Shown here: piece by piece, positions 40,543-44,033 of the stretch | How positions within the stretch are numbered: the first letter of the stretch is position 1 | Layout: each line of letters begins with the position of its first letter | NCBI GenBank assembly: GCA_946185485.1 | Contig: CAMHJQ010000025.1 | Span: 1 to 44,033 of the forward strand | Reading direction: 5' to 3' | DNA: 44,033 nt | From: an uncultured Prevotellaceae bacterium | GTDB lineage: Bacteria > Bacteroidota > Bacteroidia > Bacteroidales > Bacteroidaceae | Position numbers and translations under genes: made by a program | The notes under the pieces: generated by a model | Told to the model about the DNA's origin: nothing | The model's database searches: none | Seen by the model: the letters and a program-made list of their open reading frames with translations, nothing else

Positions 40543-43431
40543 ATGAGTGATTATATCGAGATAAAAGGTGCCAGGGTTAACAACCTGAAGAATATCAGCG
40601 TCAAGATTCCACGCAACAAATTAGTCGTTGTCGCAGGTGTCTCGGGCAGCGGCAAGTCGTCGCTGGCTTTTGACACGCTGTATGCCGAGGGGCAGCGGCG
40701 CTATGTGGAGAGCCTGTCCAGCTATGCCCGCCAGTTCCTGGGACGCATGAACAAGCCGGATTGCGACTTCATCAAGGGCATTCCGCCCGCTATTGCCATC
40801 GAGCAGAAGGTCATATCCAGGAATCCCCGAAGCACGGTAGGCACGACAACGGAAATCTATGAATACCTGCGCCTGCTCTATGCCCGCATCGGTCGGACCT
40901 ACTCCCCCATCTCTGGCCAGGAAGTCAAGAAGCACTCCACGGAGGATCTCATCCGATGTGCACAGCAATTCCAAAAAGGGACGAGGTTTGTGGTGATGTC
41001 TCCCATCCATCCCGTTCAGGGACGAACGATGATGCAGCAACTGCAGTTGTACGTTCAAAATGGCTACTCCCGTATGGCTCTCAACGGAAACATCATCCGT
41101 ATCGACGACTGGTTGGCAGAACATGCCACGGACGACCTACTCACCAATGATGCACCATCCGGGCTTACGCTCTATCTGGTCATTGACCGTCTCTCGGTGG
41201 ATGACGCCAAAGATGCCATATCACGACTGACCGATTCTGCTGAGACGGCATTCTACGAAGGACGGGGCGAATGTCGGCTGATGTTCTTGCCATCCAATAT
41301 CTCCTATGATTTCTCCATGCGTTTCGAAGCTGACGGACAGACCTTTGAGGAGCCTTCCGACCAGATGTTTTCCTTCAACTCACCCGTTGGTGCCTGTCCC
41401 GAATGCCAGGGCTTTGGCAAGATTATCGGTATTGACGAGCACCTGGTTATCCCCAACACAACACTTTCTGTCTATGACGGATGTGTCGTCTGCTGGCATG
41501 GTGAAAAGATGAAAATGTGGAAAGACGAGTTCTGCCGTCGCGCTGCCCTGAAGGAAAACTGCGGCCCCGACGGGACTGCCTTCCCCATCTTCGAACCCTA
41601 CTATAACCTGACACAGAAGCAGAAAGACCAGCTGTGGCACGGACTGCCCTCGGACAAGAGACTCCCCAAGGAGGAACGGGTCAGCATCGATGCCTTCTTC
41701 CAGATGGTCAAGGAAAACCAGTATAAGATACAGTACCGCGTCATGCTGGCTCGCTATCGTGGCAAGACGACCTGTCCCAAATGTCATGGCACACGTCTGA
41801 AGCCCGAGGCAGACTATGTCAAGATAGGTGGCCGCAGCATCACCGACCTGGTACAGATGCCCGTTGTCAGACTGAAACAATGGTTCGACAACCTGGAGCT
41901 GACAGAGCAGGAACAGGCCATCGGCAGCCGCCTGCTGACGGAAATCAACTCACGTCTGCAGTTCCTGCTGGACGTGGGATTGGGGTACCTGACGCTCAAC
42001 AGAATGTCCAACTCACTCTCTGGCGGCGAAAGCCAGCGCATTAACCTGACCACCTCGCTGGGGTCATCCTTGGTCGGTTCACTCTATATCCTCGACGAGC
42101 CCAGTATCGGACTGCACTCACGCGATACCGACCGGCTTATCAAGGTGCTGAAGGAGTTGCGCGACATGGGCAACACCGTCATCATCGTCGAACACGACGA
42201 GGAAATCATGCGTGCTGCCGACTATCTCATCGACGTAGGACCTGACGCCGGACGCTTGGGCGGTGAGATTGTCTTCGAAGGCAATGTCAGCGACGTGAAT
42301 GCCCAGAACACCAAACTGACAGCCAAGTTCCCCAAGAGCTATACCATACGCTACCTGACACATACCGAGGAGATTCCCGTTCCCCTGAGTCGGCGTCCCT
42401 GGAACCAGGCCATCGAGATCAAAGGGGCGCGCATGAACAACCTGCAAGGCATCACCGTCCAGATTCCCCTCAACGTCATGACCGTCGTGACGGGCGTGTC
42501 GGGAAGCGGAAAGTCCAGTCTTATCAAGGGCATCCTCTACCCTGCCCTCAAGCGCCACCTGGGTGATGTCTGTGACGCCCCGGGCGAGTATATGGGTCTC
42601 GGAGGCGACTACCAGTCTGTCAAGCGGGTAGAGTTTGTCGACCAGAATCCCATCGGCAAGTCGACGCGTTCCAATCCTGCCACCTATGTCAAAGCCTACG
42701 ATGCCATCCGCGACCTGTTCGCCGAACAGCCACTCTCCAAGCAGATGAACTTCACCTCCCAGTATTTCTCCTTCAATGCCGACGGAGGACGCTGCGACGA
42801 GTGTAAGGGAGCCGGTGTCATCACCGTGGAGATGCAGTTCATGGCCGACCTTGTATTAGAGTGTGAGGCCTGTCACGGCCATCGCTTCAAGCATGACATA
42901 CTCGACGTCCGCTACAAGGGCAAGAATATTGACGACGTGCTCAACATGACCATCTCGGAGGCCATCAGTTTCTTCTCTGCCGACGACCAGGGTACCAAAG
43001 GCAAAGGCCAACTGCCAAGAACCATCGTATCCCGACTGAAACCGCTCGAAGATGTCGGTCTGGGCTATATCAAGCTCGGTCAAAACTCCTCTACACTTTC
43101 TGGAGGCGAGAACCAGCGCGTGAAATTAGCCTACTTCATCGGACAGGAGAAGCAGGACCCTACCCTCTTCATCTTCGACGAACCCACCACCGGTCTGCAC
43201 TTCCATGATATTGAACGGCTACTGGCTTCCTTCAATGCTCTCATCGAGCGCGGCCACAGCATCCTGATTATCGAACATAACATGGAGATCATCAAGTGCG
43301 CTGACTATGTCATCGACATGGGTCCCGAAGGCGGCGACCGCGGAGGACAGCTCGTAGCATGCGGTACACCCGAAGAAATCGTACTCAACCCACAAAGCAT
43401 TACAGGAAATTACTTAAAAGAGAAACTTTAA
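40543..43431 (+). CDS. uvrA: Excinuclease ABC subunit A
   Basis: A 962-residue damage sensor of nucleotide excision repair. The two ATPase halves have Walker [21 protein letters not shown] and [17 protein letters not shown], signatures [11 protein letters not shown] and [11 protein letters not shown], and Walker [13 protein letters not shown] and [12 protein letters not shown]. Zinc-binding pairs CPECQG, CPKCHG, CDECKG and CEACHG are present. The wording of the first domain ([22 protein letters not shown]) suggests the second UvrA paralog seen in many Bacteroidetes, but I could not compare it with the canonical copy. Confidence 0.93.
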   Translation: MSDYIEIKGARVNNLKNISVKIPRNKLVVVAGVSGSGKSSLAFDTLYAEGQRRYVESLSSYARQFLGRMNKPDCDFIKGIPPAIAIEQKVISRNPRSTVGTTTEIYEYLRLLYARIGRTYSPISGQEVKKHSTEDLIRCAQQFQKGTRFVVMSPIHPVQGRTMMQQLQLYVQNGYSRMALNGNIIRIDDWLAEHATDDLLTNDAPSGLTLYLVIDRLSVDDAKDAISRLTDSAETAFYEGRGECRLMFLPSNISYDFSMRFEADGQTFEEPSDQMFSFNSPVGACPECQGFGKIIGIDEHLVIPNTTLSVYDGCVVCWHGEKMKMWKDEFCRRAALKENCGPDGTAFPIFEPYYNLTQKQKDQLWHGLPSDKRLPKEERVSIDAFFQMVKENQYKIQYRVMLARYRGKTTCPKCHGTRLKPEADYVKIGGRSITDLVQMPVVRLKQWFDNLELTEQEQAIGSRLLTEINSRLQFLLDVGLGYLTLNRMSNSLSGGESQRINLTTSLGSSLVGSLYILDEPSIGLHSRDTDRLIKVLKELRDMGNTVIIVEHDEEIMRAADYLIDVGPDAGRLGGEIVFEGNVSDVNAQNTKLTAKFPKSYTIRYLTHTEEIPVPLSRRPWNQAIEIKGARMNNLQGITVQIPLNVMTVVTGVSGSGKSSLIKGILYPALKRHLGDVCDAPGEYMGLGGDYQSVKRVEFVDQNPIGKSTRSNPATYVKAYDAIRDLFAEQPLSKQMNFTSQYFSFNADGGRCDECKGAGVITVEMQFMADLVLECEACHGHRFKHDILDVRYKGKNIDDVLNMTISEAISFFSADDQGTKGKGQLPRTIVSRLKPLEDVGLGYIKLGQNSSTLSGGENQRVKLAYFIGQEKQDPTLFIFDEPTTGLHFHDIERLLASFNALIERGHSILIIEHNMEIIKCADYVIDMGPEGGDRGGQLVACGTPEEIVLNPQSITGNYLKEKL

Positions 43432-43443
43432 TGGCAAAATATT

Positions 43444-43473
43444 TTGCAGTTCCGAAAAAAAGTATTATCTTTG
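43444..43473 (+). promoter_or_regulatory. Promoter of tRNA-Thr/tRNA-Gly
   Basis: TTG (43444-43446), 19 bases, TATCTTTG (43466-43473), then GCACCCGC, the same start-region sequence as at the tRNA-Ser promoter. Confidence 0.8.
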
Positions 43474-43507
43474 CACCCGCTTTCGAGCAAGAGATCTTTA
43501 AAAGGCT

Positions 43508-43580
<73 letters not shown>

Positions 43581-43594
43581 CTCCCTTTCCTCAG

Positions 43595-43630
43595 GAGTCA
43601 GAACAAATGAGTTCTGGCTCTTTCTTTTCT
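43595..43630 (+). terminator. Terminator after tRNA-Thr
   Basis: GAGTCAGAAC and GTTCTGGCTC form a ten-pair stem (one G-U) around AAATGA, followed by TTTCTTTTCT. Confidence 0.8.
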
Positions 43631-43641
43631 CCACAGTCCAA

Positions 43642-43714
43642 GCGGAATTAGCTCAGTTGGTAGAGCATTGGCTTCCCAAGCCGAGGGTCGCGGGTTCGAG
43701 TCCCGTATTCCGCT
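43642..43714 (+). tRNA. tRNA-Gly (anticodon CCC)
   Basis: Acceptor GCGGAAT/ATTCCGC, discriminator T, D arm GCTCAGTTGGTAGAGC, anticodon loop TTCCCAA with CCC at 43675-43677 (reads GGG), T arm GCGGGTTCGAGTCCCGT. No promoter of its own is evident between the preceding terminator and the gene. Confidence 0.95.
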
Positions 43715-43772
43715 CAGACTAAGAAAAGAAAACGGAAAAATAAGGAAAGAGTTAAAAAAGTCTGCAAAAAAT

Positions 43773-43803
43773 TTGGTGGTTTCAAAAAAACTCCTTACCT
43801 TTG
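43773..43803 (+). promoter_or_regulatory. Promoter of tRNA-Ser
   Basis: TTG (43773-43775), 20 bases, TACCTTTG (43796-43803), then GCACCCGC as in the tRNA-Thr promoter. Confidence 0.8.
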
Positions 43804-43855
43804 CACCCGCAATCAAGGAGATAACCCCACGGTTGAAGTTTAAAGCCTCCTTTTT

Positions 43856-43942
43856 GGAAGGATGGGTGAGTGGCTGAAACCAGCAGTTTGCTAAACTGCC
43901 GTACGGGTTCCCGTACCGGGGGTTCGAATCCCCCTCCTTCCG
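43856..43942 (+). tRNA. tRNA-Ser (anticodon GCT)
   Basis: An 87-base class II tRNA: acceptor GGAAGGA/TCCTTCC, discriminator G, anticodon stem GCAGT/ACTGC with loop TTGCTAA (GCT at 43890-43892, reads AGC/AGT), long variable arm GTACGGGTTCCCGTAC, and T arm GGGGGTTCGAATCCCCC. Confidence 0.95.
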
Positions 43943-43981
43943 CACCGAGGGGATTTCTCTGCGAGAGCACACTAACAGGAT

Positions 43982-44033
43982 GGTCGATTCATCTAATGGT
44001 TAGGATACAAGATTCTCAATCTTGGCATAGGGG
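43982..44033 (+). tRNA. tRNA-Glu (anticodon CTC), partial
   Basis: The 5' 52 bases of a tRNA: acceptor strand GGTCGAT, D arm ATCTAATGGTTAGGAT, anticodon stem CAAGA/TCTTG with loop TTCTCAA (anticodon CTC, reads GAG). The T arm and 3' acceptor lie beyond the window. Confidence 0.85.

Noticed and set aside
43598..43972. A 124-residue minus-strand frame over the tRNA cluster
   Set aside because: It is translation of the antisense of tRNA-Gly and tRNA-Ser; such frames (ending in GGFEPP-like words) are a well-known artefact.

Overview
The window reads as a chromosomal segment of a Bacteroidales bacterium, most likely Prevotella or a close Prevotellaceae relative. The grounds are the recurring Bacteroidetes promoter form (TTG, about 19-20 bp, TAnnTTTG) before many genes, an HU-HIG DNA-binding protein, a DUF5687 membrane protein, a fused FeoA-FeoB iron transporter, and a galM / FucP-type sugar transporter / galK cluster. 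I could not run searches, so the genus is an inference.

Left core block (1-9443): the 5' part of a PfkB-family sugar kinase (minus strand); an overlapping minus-strand run exonuclease-rlmI-tilS; then, plus strand, ftsK, a LolA-like carrier protein, a DUF5687 membrane protein and rlmH, ending in a strong hairpin terminator.

Accessory block (about 9480-26300): a 17-kb defence and mobile-gene island between core genes. In order: an HU-HIG gene; a higBA toxin-antitoxin pair between two copies of a tail sequence that includes the last codons of the neighbouring primase-like gene; a CHC2/Toprim primase-like gene with a DUF3987-like ATPase and a small unknown gene; a three-gene RloA-RloB-unknown operon whose RloB carries an extra C-terminal winged helix; a small nuclease-like gene resembling CdiA tRNase toxin tips; a restriction-modification-like system (two methyltransferase genes and a GIY-YIG/helicase gene) with a mntA-hepT module between its methyltransferase and helicase genes; and a scrapyard of hepT, Bro-N and Fic fragments beside an orphan mntA. 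The most unusual signal is the leader of the methyltransferase operon: a 280-nt highly structured RNA whose 3' arm can pair either with an upstream sequence or with a near copy of it that brackets the methyltransferase start codon.

Right core block (26412-44033): feoAB, mtgA, an OmpA-type lipoprotein (all minus), then on the plus strand proS, an ABC-F ATPase, grpE-dnaJ-folC behind a textbook sigma-54 (-24/-12) sequence, galM - sugar MFS - galK, uvrA, and a tRNA cluster (Thr-CGT, Gly-CCC, Ser-GCT, Glu-CTC, the last cut by the window end).
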